A DNA stretch of 64,000 nt from Atrina japonica. Taxonomy: Eukaryota > Mollusca > Bivalvia > Pterioida > Pinnidae. Both the position numbers and the translations under genes were made by a program. The notes beneath the pieces were generated by a model. That model made no database searches, was not told where the DNA came from, and saw nothing but the letters and a program-made list of their open reading frames with translations. The DNA lies in the NCBI GenBank assembly GCA_030159075.1, contig BROG01000261.1, positions 372,001 through 436,000 of the forward strand, read 5' to 3'. Below, piece by piece: positions 1 to 26,563 of this stretch (positions are counted from its first letter, which is position 1; each line of letters starts with the position of its first letter).

Positions 1-557
1 AAATTTCAAAAGAAAGGACTAACAGCAACAAAGCTGACAGTGATGATGATGATGAAAGTGATAAAATCAAAAGTGGTGATCTCATTATCAAAAGTGGTGA
101 TGGCGATTTTCGGACTACCAAAAATAAGTGCGCAAATGAGGAAAGTGTGAAAGTGGACAAAAGTGTGAAAGAGTCTGAAAAGGCTGAGGCAGCTAATGGA
201 ATGTGTTCTGAGAGAGAAAATGAGAATGATGCTAAATTGAATGAGTCTGTGGACAGAGTGAGAGAGCCAGTTGAAGGAACCAAGGTTGTGGCAGCAGGTG
301 ATGTTTTAAATAACAAGAACATACTTGATCTCCAGGATAAAGATACCACTGTCCTAAAAATCGTTCAGGATGACAAACAAAATGGCAATGACTCGGGAGT
401 GGAATGTGGATTGGAAGGAGGTGATACACATGGGGAAGTACAGGGTACCAAAACTCAGGGAGATGGTGGCCCAGAGGATTTAAATTCCATAGATCACAGA
501 ACACAATGTGCCTTTCAGTTTTCCAATGCACTTATGTTTGATCTTGATGTGGATTAG
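1..557 (+). CDS. Terminal exon of an unidentified acidic protein (5' end outside window)
   Basis: The frame is open from base 3 to a TAG at 555-557 with no stop, and is interrupted only by the window edge. It is about 184 codons, rich in Asp, Glu, Lys, Ser and Asn. An acidic run (DSDDDDESD) lies near the start and a short duplicated IKSGD motif just after it. The C-terminus reads FSNALMFDLDVD. No membrane segment, signal peptide or catalytic motif is visible, and the composition suggests an intrinsically disordered tail. An ATG at 147 is internal to the open frame and is probably not a start, because the same composition continues upstream of it. I do not recognise the family. That this is a last exon is an inference from the open left edge and from the AT-rich non-coding DNA after the stop. 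Confidence 0.6.
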   Translation, partial: ISKERTNSNKADSDDDDESDKIKSGDLIIKSGDGDFRTTKNKCANEESVKVDKSVKESEKAEAANGMCSERENENDAKLNESVDRVREPVEGTKVVAAGDVLNNKNILDLQDKDTTVLKIVQDDKQNGNDSGVECGLEGGDTHGEVQGTKTQGDGGPEDLNSIDHRTQCAFQFSNALMFDLDVD

Positions 558-907
558 AAAATCAAATGCAAAGTTTTTACAGTCATCTAATGTTTAACTG
601 TGTTTATATTGATGAATGACTATCACCCTATTTGGTAAAGGGGAGGTAATTTTTCAATTAAATTAAAGATGCCCATTCTCAGAATTACACACATTGATTT
701 ATTGTTTTTATTATAAAATATTACGACTAACTATTAAATACAATGTATTCTGTTATACATATATACTTAAGAAATTGCATCCCAAATTGAGGCATAAAGA
801 TTTAGAGGATTTAAAAGTTACAGCATCAGAGAAACTTGGCATTCTTTTTAAAAAACATGAAGTATAGGCTCTTTAGTCATCTATATAGTTTAGGTCTACA
901 TGTACTA
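558..907. other. 3' UTR or intergenic, AT-rich
   Basis: Non-coding AT-rich sequence after the stop of the first exon. It probably includes the 3' UTR of that gene. I see no clear canonical polyadenylation signal close to the stop. Confidence 0.4.
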
Positions 908-1258
908 GGGCTGTCATTGATAGACATGATACGATAACCGATACACTTTAAAAGTATCGATACAATTCATTATGCATTTCACAGGATGTATTTTTTTTTT
1001 TTTACAATTTCCAAAATTTTCCATTTGTTTTACTTCATATTATTGAACTGTTATATTTTTTTCTAATTGTTCAATTTGTTCAAGTAAATGATGTTTTCCT
1101 TGCAATGATTGATTTTTTTCAAATATACAATAAAACAACTGAATATTACAATGAATCTATTTATTTTGAATGCATTCATAGAAGTACCAAATTATTTGAT
1201 TTATCGATATATCGATACTTTTTACTTATCGATATAGAATTTCTCATCAATGACAGCC
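908..1258. mobile_element. TIR element (MITE, hAT-like ends)
   Basis: The 13-bp ends GGCTGTCATTGAT (909-921) and ATCAATGACAGCC (1246-1258) are perfect inverted copies. Inside them are further ATCGATA-rich inverted stretches (about 930-965 and 1200-1235). The element is 350 bp with no transposase frame, so it is non-autonomous. The TAGGGCTGTCA-type end resembles hAT ends, which is recall. No clear 8-bp target duplication is visible. Confidence 0.65.
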
Positions 1259-1720
1259 TTAACATGTACATATTTGTACATTCAGTTTTACCTGAAAATA
1301 AAACTTTAACCTTTCTGCAGACTATCTGTGAATGTGCATCTTTAGTGGAGTTTTGATGATACATTGTTGACCTTAAAGAGGTGAAAGAAAATATGATGTA
1401 GTATAATCCATATAACTAGGCGGGGCAGTCTTGTGAACCCTTTTTTGACCTGGACGAGTTTTAATTTCAGGTAACAAGGCATAACATTAAAATTACAATG
1501 ACTAGAGTAATTGTACCTTCTTCTTATCATACATAAGAGAATATCCAGTAATGAATAAAACATTTACATGTGCAGCTTGTCATTACCGAAAATTGAGTAG
1601 AATCACCTGTATGATAATCAAATGGTTACTCTGCCCTGCCGTCTTATGTGAATTGGACAACAAGTATTCATTACAGATGTAGAAGATTTTGAGGTATTTC
1701 AACATTCCTCCTAGAATTCT

Positions 1721-1900
1721 TAAGGGAATTTCATATTTGTAAAAAGAGGGAAATGATTTTTATTTTATGTCATGATGTTTGTTTTGTATAACATAAAAAG
1801 AGTCTATTTCCAATTTTTATGGGGAATTTCATATTTGTTAAAAGGAGAAAATTCCATTTTATGTCATAATTTCTGTTATAAATATCATACAAGAGAATGA
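1721..1900. repeat. Degenerate two-copy tandem duplication (~96 bp)
   Basis: A block containing GGGAATTTCATATTTGT followed by TTTTATGTCAT begins near 1725 and recurs near 1821 with moderate divergence. Confidence 0.5.
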
Positions 1901-4391
1901 TCATTTCCATTTTCCAGAAAATTCACTGGTATTACTTGTCTAGAAAGAGATATACACAGCTGTTTGTTAGATGATTTTTATTTTGCAGTATTGAAGCTGT
2001 CTCTTTGAAAAATATTCCTGGATCAGTCATTATTAATGTGATTGTTGTTTTGATAATTAAAATTTTCAGCATTACTTTTAGAGTGAGGTGTTATTTGTTG
2101 CTACATTTTAGAACTTCTTGTTTTTTGGATTTTTTTTGGTTCATGAAACAATTGGTTACTTACAATGACCCTGATAGTGCATTTGCCTTGCCAGTAAAGT
2201 CACATATTGAAACTGGGTTTGGTACCATAAAACTTAGAAATAATCTAAATTTGGTCAGCTCAGCAGCAAATTATATTTCAAAATTGAACAAGGTTGTAAG
2301 ATTTTATATAATCATGTTATTCTGAGGTTTTATGGTGCCTGGCCCTGGACTGGATGATTCCTTAGACATTTTGAAATCGAGGGTGACCTTCCCTCAGCAA
2401 ACATTTAGTATACCAACCTTCAGTGCTTAATGATATCAGCAAGGGATGTATTACATTTTGCATGACACCTGGTTCGGCCACTGGATCTTCCGGAGGTTAG
2501 TCCTATATGACTTGATTTGTCGCAAGGTTTATAGGTTTACCAATGTAAAATAATAATGGGTTATCTTGAAAAGTGAAATTACCACTCTAAAGATTTTATT
2601 TGGGCGAAACAAGACCTCTTAAAATGAAAACCCGAAAAAATGACTGCATTGGTTGGAAATACTAACTACAGAAACGATCTTCTTGAGCATTATTACTTTG
2701 GTATTATGTTTATAATATCTATAGCTAAATAATATTTTGATACAGTTATCGTGTTCTCATGTTTTGATTTACCATGGGTTTACCAAAAAGTGATTGGTAA
2801 ATCAAAAGGTGAGGACCGTGATACAATATCGAGAGTTAGGAGTATGTTGTATCCAGTAAGTGTTCGGATCTCTTTGAATCTAAATGACTTGGATATCAAT
2901 GAATGTAGGCTCATTAATTATTTTCAAAGAACAACTTTAAAGTTACAGATTCGCATAATACTTTAACACTTTTTCACAATGCTACAGTTCCACATGATCC
3001 CCGAGTTCAACCTGTATGTAATATTATCGAGTGCTACACGTGAACACAGTAAAGTAATCCAGTAAATTGCGTTTTACTCTTCAGTTTGAGTCTTTAAATA
3101 GTAATCACAAAACGTTGCATATGTTGAAATTATATGACAAAAATGTTTTTAGAAAGTGATTCTAAAAGAATGCACGATTTTAGCAAAACAATAAATTCAT
3201 ACAACTTGAAACAAGTAATGCTTTGTACAACACTTTGTTTTTAAACTATTACCGACATTTGTACTACACCTGACAGTTCACAAACAGCTGTCTGAAATTC
3301 TATGATGTACAGATGTACATCTTGAATATCCTTGCTGCTGCACAGCTGTCATTTACCGTCTTGTAGGGTTAAATAATGATGGCTTAAACGAATCTTGCTT
3401 CTGCTGGTTACATTTTTTCCATTGTGTGTGGGTTATTTTTTGGGTTGTTTTTTTTTTTTTTTAACGGATTATTTCCAGTTGAGTAATTTATACCTATATG
3501 AAATTATGATTAGGGGCGAGTTTGAGTTCGGATTTGACTGATTACGTGTCCGTTGTTCAAAAGATAAGTTCATTAAAATCTTCTTAAAACTGTAAATGTT
3601 TCTGTTCCAAAATGGCAACAAAGGCCATCCTGAATCAGATGCTAGAATTTTGAAATGTTGTTCCGAAGCAATTAACGTTAATTTACTTAAAATCTAAACG
3701 ATATCACTTATCAGAAATATAAAAAAAAGTCTTGAAAGAGCCCTTTGAGAACTAACAACATTGGTATCAAGTTTTATCACAATATTGCAAATGTAATTAA
3801 TAACCATTCTGTTTTTGGAGACTTGCATCATCATAACTCAAATGAATTTAATATACAAATTACCTAATTAAGATAATAGTTGTGTAATTTAATACACTTA
3901 AACCTCCATTTATTGGGTCACTCCCCGTTAGCATACTTCTTAATTCGCGTTATACCACGGGGCAATGCTCTTATTTAAATGTGAAGCAACAAACGTACAC
4001 GGCGATATCCGGATTCAAACAACTGTATATTTTGAAATTTTAGCCCCTGTTTGATTTTCGGCAAAACTGAAGCAAGGACATGCACATCTTCCATGTGATT
4101 ATTATATCTTATTTTTTCCAGGCGATGCTAAAATTCCCAGGTGTGTTGGATCATACTGTACAAAATAGATAAGACTTTAAAGAGAAGTAATGTTTTCACT
4201 GTCTGCAGAGCTATCCTTTCAAATAAATGACGACAAAGAACAATTGTATAGTTGTATATTTATATAAATACCTTTACAGTCTAGGCAGAAGGGTAACAAG
4301 TAAAAATGATTATTTTCAAACTGCTGTAAGCTGTGATGTATGACGACAAAAGAGCTCAATAAATAAATGAAGTTCAAGACAACGGTAAAAT
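1901..4391. other. Intergenic; no gene seen
   Basis: AT-rich DNA with poly-A/T runs and no exon-like island on either strand. Bases 2322-2346 (TTTTATGGTGC plus GGCCCTGG) resemble the end of the MITE at 23817-23961. A TTTATT at 3909-3914 is AATAAA on the minus strand, 478 bp beyond the stop of the minus-strand gene, and could be its polyadenylation signal. Confidence 0.4.
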
Positions 4392-20214
<15,823 letters not shown>

Positions 20215-22169
20215 TACGTCAATGATGAAAAATTCTGTACAAATTCAAACACAATATTCACCGCATGATTCTACAGCTGGATAATTTCAATTTTTTTTTT
20301 TAATTCCAGGATTGGCAAATTGCACGTACGTAATTATTTAGAACAACAACATTTATATTGAACCTTTGTTTTCAACATGAATACAATATCATACTCCTGT
20401 ATGCTAATCAGAAAAGATAACACCGCACTTGAACCTTCTATAACACATTTGAAAAGACATGTTTCTCTATCAGAAATGTTCTGAGAACAAAGTTCTATAT
20501 ATAGATTTTCACTAGAAAGTATTTAAGGTTTGGAGCGTCGATATCGTATTCCTTCCCCGCTGTGTATGATGTAGCAGTCTGATAAGTACCAATGTTGTAC
20601 ACTTCCAGTGCTAAAGAGAGATGCACCAAAAACTGAAGTCTGGAATATCGTCCCAATTCCTTATATTATCGATTTAGTTTATAATCCATTGCATTTTAGT
20701 ATTCACTTGTTACATGTTAATGTTTCTGTGTCTCAAATAGTTAAACTCGTGTCATAACGACCACGTTTCCGTGGAGAAATTCAACATATGCAAAAATAAT
20801 TAGACTAGTTTTCCATTATAACTAAAATCATTTCAGGAAATGAGTTTTTTCATTGGGAAAACAGACACGCCCTTTTTGTATATTCACATTGTAAACTGTA
20901 GTACTACAAGTCTGCCTCCATCCCGAGGCACAAACAGACATGTCATAAATTTACAAAATCATTTTGGCAGAAGGCCATTTGTTCGGGAGCTGTTTGGCTA
21001 CCATATAAATGTATGGAGTATTTTCATTGATCATTAAGTGAGGAAATTCCATCACGGAGATAAGTGTAAAGATTGCTGTACAGCGAATGATGATCTACCA
21101 TGTGCAGTATTAATTGATACAATAAATTGTCCATCCATTTATGATGGTCTGAATAGTAAAATGATGATGTCCTTGGAAATGGACATATTTTATTGTCCTG
21201 CACGTGGCATGTACGCTGATAAACTGACCAATACATCGTCAGCATATGTTCTAAATTGTTTATAGCTGTGTAGGCCTAACGTAACATATATACGTATTTG
21301 TATTGCCGTGTTTACAAAATTACAAAAGAAAGTTATATTGGATTGTTTACATAATTACATAATTAGGATACCATAAGACTTGCGTGTATTACTGAGCTAC
21401 TGTTCAGATAGGATAATGTCTGTGTATTTATTGCCCTGCTAACATATATGGGCGAAATAGAACTGTTTTATGTGTATGTTCCTGGTTACATGTCGTTAAA
21501 GTTTCGCAGCACCGCTGTGTGTATTGAGCTACTGATGTACATGTATATTGATATGAACTTGTCCACATCCAGGTACGCATCGCCCTCCCTACATGCCAAA
21601 AGTACAAAAGCATAACACACGTGAATGTATTATTCTAGATAAATAATTTATTAAGTAAATATTAAGATACACAAATCTGTCCGTGTAAGTGCAATAACAA
21701 TCATGCCGCTCAATTTTTTTTTTTTTATAATTTTGTCATATAAATACGATATCAACCGTGTTGATAAGCGAAATGTGGAGCACAATTAGTTCCCAGTTTT
21801 CTGTACAAAAATGTATCATACAAACATTAAGGTGTCAACCAGTATTTAAAATATCTTGATTTTGTACAAGTCTATAACAAATATTTTGATTATTCATTGA
21901 GACTATATCATATGTATGTTTTATTTCTTTAGAAAAAGGTCTTTATATATAACATGTCGGGTCATTCCCTTTTTATGTAGCAAGGTTGTGATAATATATA
22001 TTGTTTACTGGTGTGTTTACATATTAGCGTTGTATAATTGATATGTGTATCGTTATGTTTACATAGCCTGTTATATATTTGTGTACGTGTTAATTGATGT
22101 GTGTATTGACTGCTCAGTCCCACTTGTGTATTTTGACTCTTTGAAGAACCAACTATATACATGTAACAT
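20215..22169. other. Intergenic, upstream of the minus-strand gene
   Basis: Should hold the promoter and 5' UTR of the minus-strand gene. AT-rich; no other gene, SINE or TIR pair recognised. Confidence 0.4.
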
Positions 22170-23760
22170 ATAAGCCTAAAATATTGTAATGTGTATCCTA
22201 ACTTGCAAATCTCATATAGTATTATTTTGTATTATAAGTTATAAACCTCAGATAAAATTATAGAGTGTATTATAACTTACAACTCACGGATAATATTAAA
22301 GCGTGTATTATAACTAACAGATCATAGATAATATTATAGTGTATTAGAATTTACAAAACACAGATAATTTTATAACGTGAATTATAACTTACAAACCTCA
22401 GATAATATTACAGCGTGTATACAAACAACAGATATTATAGAGTGTATTATAACTAACAAATCGTATATAATATTATAGAGTGTATAATAACTAGCAAAAA
22501 GATAATATTTTAATGTTTATTATAACTTAAATATCATCGATATTATCATAGCTTTTATTATTATATTATTATTCACAAATCACAGATAATTTCATATCGT
22601 GTATTAAATGTTACAAATTTCAGATAAAGTTATAGAGTGCATTATTACTTGCAAATCACAGATGATATTATAGCGTGTATTATAACTAACAAATCATAAA
22701 AAATATTATAGCCTGTGTTATAACTTACAAAAACATGACGCTTGTAATGTAACTTACAAATCAAAGATAATTTTACAGTGTGTATTATAACTTACAGAAT
22801 CACATATAATATTATAGCTTGTATTATAACTTACAAAAAAAACCCGGATAATATTATAGTATGTGTTATAACTTACAAATCACGGATAACATTATAGCGT
22901 GTATTATAACTTACAAAAACAAATATATTAACATAACAGCGTGTATTAAACTTACAAATCATAGATAATGTTATAGTGTGTATTATAACTTACAAAATTC
23001 AGATAATATTATAGCGAGTATTACAAATCACAGATAATATCACAGGGTGTATTATAACTAACACATCATAGATAATATTATAGCGTGCATTATAACTTTT
23101 AAACTATAGTTAATACCTTAGAATGTAGAATATTACAGCGTGTGTTATAATTCACAAAATACAGATAATATTAATGCGTACATTGCAATGTACATATCAC
23201 AGATAATATTACAGTGTGTATTATAACTTACAAATCATAAATGATTTTATAGTGTGTATTATAACTTACAAACCTTGGATAACATTATAGAGTGCATTTT
23301 AACTTACATATTTCAAATAATAATATAGCAAGCATTATAACTTTCAAATAACACATAGTACACTGGAATGTATGATATTATAGCGAGTATTATAACTAGC
23401 AAATCATAGATAATATTATAGTGTGTATTATAACTCACATATCATAAATGATATTATAGCGTGTATTATAACTTACAAATCACAGATAATAATGAAGCGT
23501 GTATAATAACTTACAAATCACAGATAATAATGTAGCGTGTTTTATAACTTACAAAGCATTGATGATACTCTAGAGTGTATCATAAGTTACAAACCTCAGA
23601 TAATATTATAGCGTGTATCATTAGTTAAAACTTCAGATAATATCAAAGTGTGTATTAGAACAGATCAAAGATAATATCATAGTGTGTATGATAACTTATA
23701 AACCTCAGATAATATCATAGATGAGGCCAACATTATAACTTACTGACCTCGGACATTTTT
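22170..23760 (+). repeat. AT-rich minisatellite array, ~38-bp unit, about 40 copies
   Basis: Degenerate tandem copies of AGATAATATTATAGCGTGTA followed by TTATAACTTACAAATCAC. Adjacent best copies (for example 23460-23535) repeat at exactly 38 bp. Some units are truncated or expanded and there is no coding potential. Confidence 0.9.
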
Positions 23761-23816
23761 CGAGTGTATGTATTGTAATATGCAGTGCAGTGAGTATTAC
23801 AACTTGCAAACATCAT

Positions 23817-23961
23817 GGCCTAGTATCATAAATCTTAAGAATGGCTAAGTCTAAAAAAAATTCTCAACTTTGGCAAATCCTGAAACCTGATTGGCTGAGC
23901 AGGTCAAGTTCAGAATATTCTCAGATTTGAGTAAATTCTCAAGTTTTATGGTGCCGGGCCC
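23817..23961. mobile_element. 145-bp MITE with ~24-bp imperfect TIRs
   Basis: The left end GGCCTAGTATCATAAATCTT is the imperfect inverse of the right end, which ends AAGTTTTATGGTGCCGGGCC. It abuts the 38-bp array. A solo right-end-like piece occurs at 2322-2346. Confidence 0.6.
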
Positions 23962-24065
23962 AGGATTGTGTTCGCTTTTGTTTACATGCAATGGCCAGAA
24001 ATAAAAGTAACAAAGGGTCAATGAGATTGAACAACAGAAAGGCGGTGAAATTTATTATTTTTAAT

Positions 24066-24560
24066 CTATATCCTTTATGACAAACGATTCATTTTCCATA
24101 TCACGAACTTCCTGTTCCTGAGGAGTAATGTCCCGTTTTCTCCTGCTCACGGCATTTTCATTTCACAACTTATACGTTATGCCAGGGCATGCTCCTCTTA
24201 CGAATGTTTTCATTCCGAAAGCCGAACGACTTGCCAGTAATTTACTCACACAGGGATACGTTGTTGAACACTTGAAATCGTCACTAAGGAAGCTCTATGG
24301 TTGATACAGAGATCTTGTTAAACAATAAGAAGCCCCCTTTTACGAATATTAGATAGTGTCCTGAAGCACGATCATATAGAGTGACTCCCTTTCACCAGTC
24401 ACATCTAAATCTTACTGATGAATTTTTCACCGAATTCGAGAGGTACTCATTACCACAAGTGTAGCATGCTAACAGAGGATGCTGTCTCCTTCTGGGCATC
24501 TGGTCCCATCCTGTTTGTGATTTGCAATTGTTCTTCATGTTGAGACCGTTATCATATCAG
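24066..24560 (+). pseudogene. Retroelement polyprotein remnant
   Basis: A frame with several stops and shifts reads FHITNFLFLRSNVPFSPAHG, then IFISQLIRYARACSSYE, and further downstream YSLPQVWHANRGC. I recall the SQLIRYARAC-SY motif from a retroelement protein widespread in mollusc genomes; the fragment at 14556-14740 looks like the next part of the same protein type. It is clearly decayed. The element class is not assigned. Confidence 0.6.
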
Positions 24561-25668
24561 TCTGTCGTATTCTAATGGACTTCAGTTTCGAATAGTCATT
24601 GGTACTTCTTCATTTTTGCATTCGTATCCATTTATCCACTACTCACGTCGCCCTTTGTTTTGATAGAATTATCGATAAAGGCACTGTTTTACATATCATC
24701 AGGTAGAAAATATAATTTTATGAAGTTCTGTGTATAAGTTACTGTAAGAAATGTGAGGAATGGAATAGAGGATGGTTGAATTTTTGGTGCGTTTTTCGAT
24801 TATGTTATGTGTAGAGATATGCGAAAGATCCGCGCTTCAGATAGTCTATATACTGTATCAAAAGATTAATGTACGCTTTTGTCTGTAATGTTTGTATGAC
24901 GCTGATACACTGAGTACGTTGTGGCTGTACAGACATTAACCAGTTTTTGTCCGTAAAATGGCATTACTTCTATCAAACACAAACTTTGTTAAGGAACTTT
25001 TAACATTACAAGAGAAGGCAACATATCGGTTTCCCTGTACAATAAACGTATACTGCTGTAGTGTTACTTTACTTGTTGTAAGCGTGTATGTTTTTTGCCA
25101 AATATAACTTCCTGTGAAGAATGCTGTACATAGCGGTAACGACGCCGGAATCGCTTTCCGCATTATGTCATATGTACTTTAAAACTAGTGTGCCTTCCAT
25201 GATAAGTAGGTTAATTGTGTTTTCTCGTGCGGCACCAATTTGTGGATAACCATAATATAGAAAATGCTGTTATATTCGTATTATATAACACAGTATTGTA
25301 ATAAATACACCCACTAGGCATATCCCAACACGCTCCTGTTGAAAAACACACCAGTCAAAATAATTGGTTGTTATGGAAGCGCTATATTAAACGTTTAAAT
25401 ATATTTTTTTTAACTTATTTATAACTATGGTAGTTATAGATAAATTTAGATAAGCCTAATTTAATAATATAACAGAAGTCCTTATCTTTATCATCAAAAG
25501 AAAACAACAAAACTGAAGCATGTTATCAGATACATGATAGATCTACATGTATATGATGTTACGGAACATTTATGACACTTTGACCACATTTATCCATTTT
25601 GAAAACAAAAATTATTCAATTATTTATTCCTTTATCAATTAATTATTTGTAAACTATATATGCGTATA
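24561..25668. other. Intergenic; no gene seen
   Basis: AT-rich DNA with no exon-like island or repeat that I recognise. Bases 25590-25635 are the apparent source of the filler found inside the SINE at 26142. Confidence 0.35.
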
Positions 25669-25804
25669 AAAATCTCAGATATTAAAGTATAAATCATTAG
25701 GATGTCCAGGATATATGTAAAAATCTGGTAAAAAAAAATTGGACAAACACGGACCTCTGGAAATCAAGAAGTGGGATCAGTCGCCACGGAGGAGTAAGCA
25801 TCCT
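25669..25804 (-). repeat. Partial third copy of the 6.5/10.2-kb dispersed repeat
   Basis: Shares GACAAACACGGACCTCTGGA followed by AATCAAGA, GGATGTCCAnGATA, AAATCTGGTAAAA and GGAGTAAGCATC with 10478-10627, in the same orientation. Confidence 0.8.
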
Positions 25805-26141
25805 TTGTTTATCTAGATAATTCATTATTTATCTGCGTACTTCATTACCATCTGCATCAGTCTTTTCAAACTATGTCGTGTCGTCCAGGGCAGCTTTTTG
25901 AACCTACACCCTAACTCAGTAAGTTTGATTACGCTCTAAGCCGTGTGTAGTTCAAAGCTATTTATTCATTTTTTTACAAGAAAATCGTAGCAAACTACCA
26001 AATGTTCAGACGACAGCAATAAGAAATCGATATATGGGAGGATTCCTACCCCTGATTTTACCATAAAAAGTTACTAATCAAATCGGGGCAGAATTTAGGC
26101 CTTTGAATGTTGTAGATTTTATTAACTCCCACTCAAAAATT

Positions 26142-26460
26142 TTTCACTCATATGGAGACGTCACCAAATGCCGGTCAAGGGCTTCAAAATTTGGCCTATG
26201 TTCGGCACTGACGGCCATTGAGCAGTGAGGGTTCTGAACGTGCCAACACCTACTGTGACACGGAACCTCGGATTTTACTGTCTCATCCGAAGGACAGGAA
26301 AGCCTTTATCCATCTTGAAAACAAAAATTATTCAATTATTTATTCCGTTAACTGATTCCACAATCAAGAGTCGAGCGCGCTACCGACTGAACCAAGCCTT
26401 GGAGGACACTTGCCACAGATCGGGTTCGTCCTCGATTTTATGCAAAAACAGTCGGAACCG
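26142..26460 (-). mobile_element. tRNA-derived SINE, family B copy 2 (reverse), with internal filler
   Basis: Reverse-complement match to the family B SINEs: TCATATGGAGACGTCACCAAATG, CTTCAAAATTTGGCCTATG, GACGGCCATTGAGCAG, CATCCGAAGGACAGGAAA and GAGTCGAGCGCGCTACCGAC. A foreign stretch of about 45 bp near 26305-26350 interrupts it. It ends about 55 bp before the ATP6V1D start codon. Confidence 0.75.
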
Positions 26461-26474
26461 GTAGTCAACTACTT

Positions 26475-26480
26475 CACGTG
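26475..26480 (+). promoter_or_regulatory. CACGTG E-box upstream of ATP6V1D (possible CLEAR site)
   Basis: A palindromic CACGTG (context CTTCACGTGATA) lies 37 bp upstream of the ATP6V1D ATG. TFEB-family factors bind GTCACGTGAC-like CLEAR elements near lysosomal and V-ATPase genes in vertebrates. Functional relevance here is inferred from position only. Confidence 0.35.
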
Positions 26481-26516
26481 ATATACCATGTGACGTACTA
26501 GCATAGAGCAGAAAAT

Positions 26517-26563
26517 ATGTCGGGAAGTGGCACAGATCGAATTAACATTTTCCCCTCTCGGAT
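26517..26563 (+). CDS. ATP6V1D: ATP6V1D first coding exon (short)
   Basis: 47 nt encoding [15 protein letters not shown] plus the first two bases of a Met codon, followed by GTAAAT. The split ATG is completed by the G at 27742, giving [12 protein letters not shown], which aligns with the family's SRMAQTIMKARL. The exon is easily missed because of its size and the following in-frame TAA in the intron. Confidence 0.92.

Noticed and set aside
22170..23760. CRISPR-like repeat array
   Set aside because: Units are contiguous and degenerate with no distinct spacers, and the genome is eukaryotic; a minisatellite explains it.
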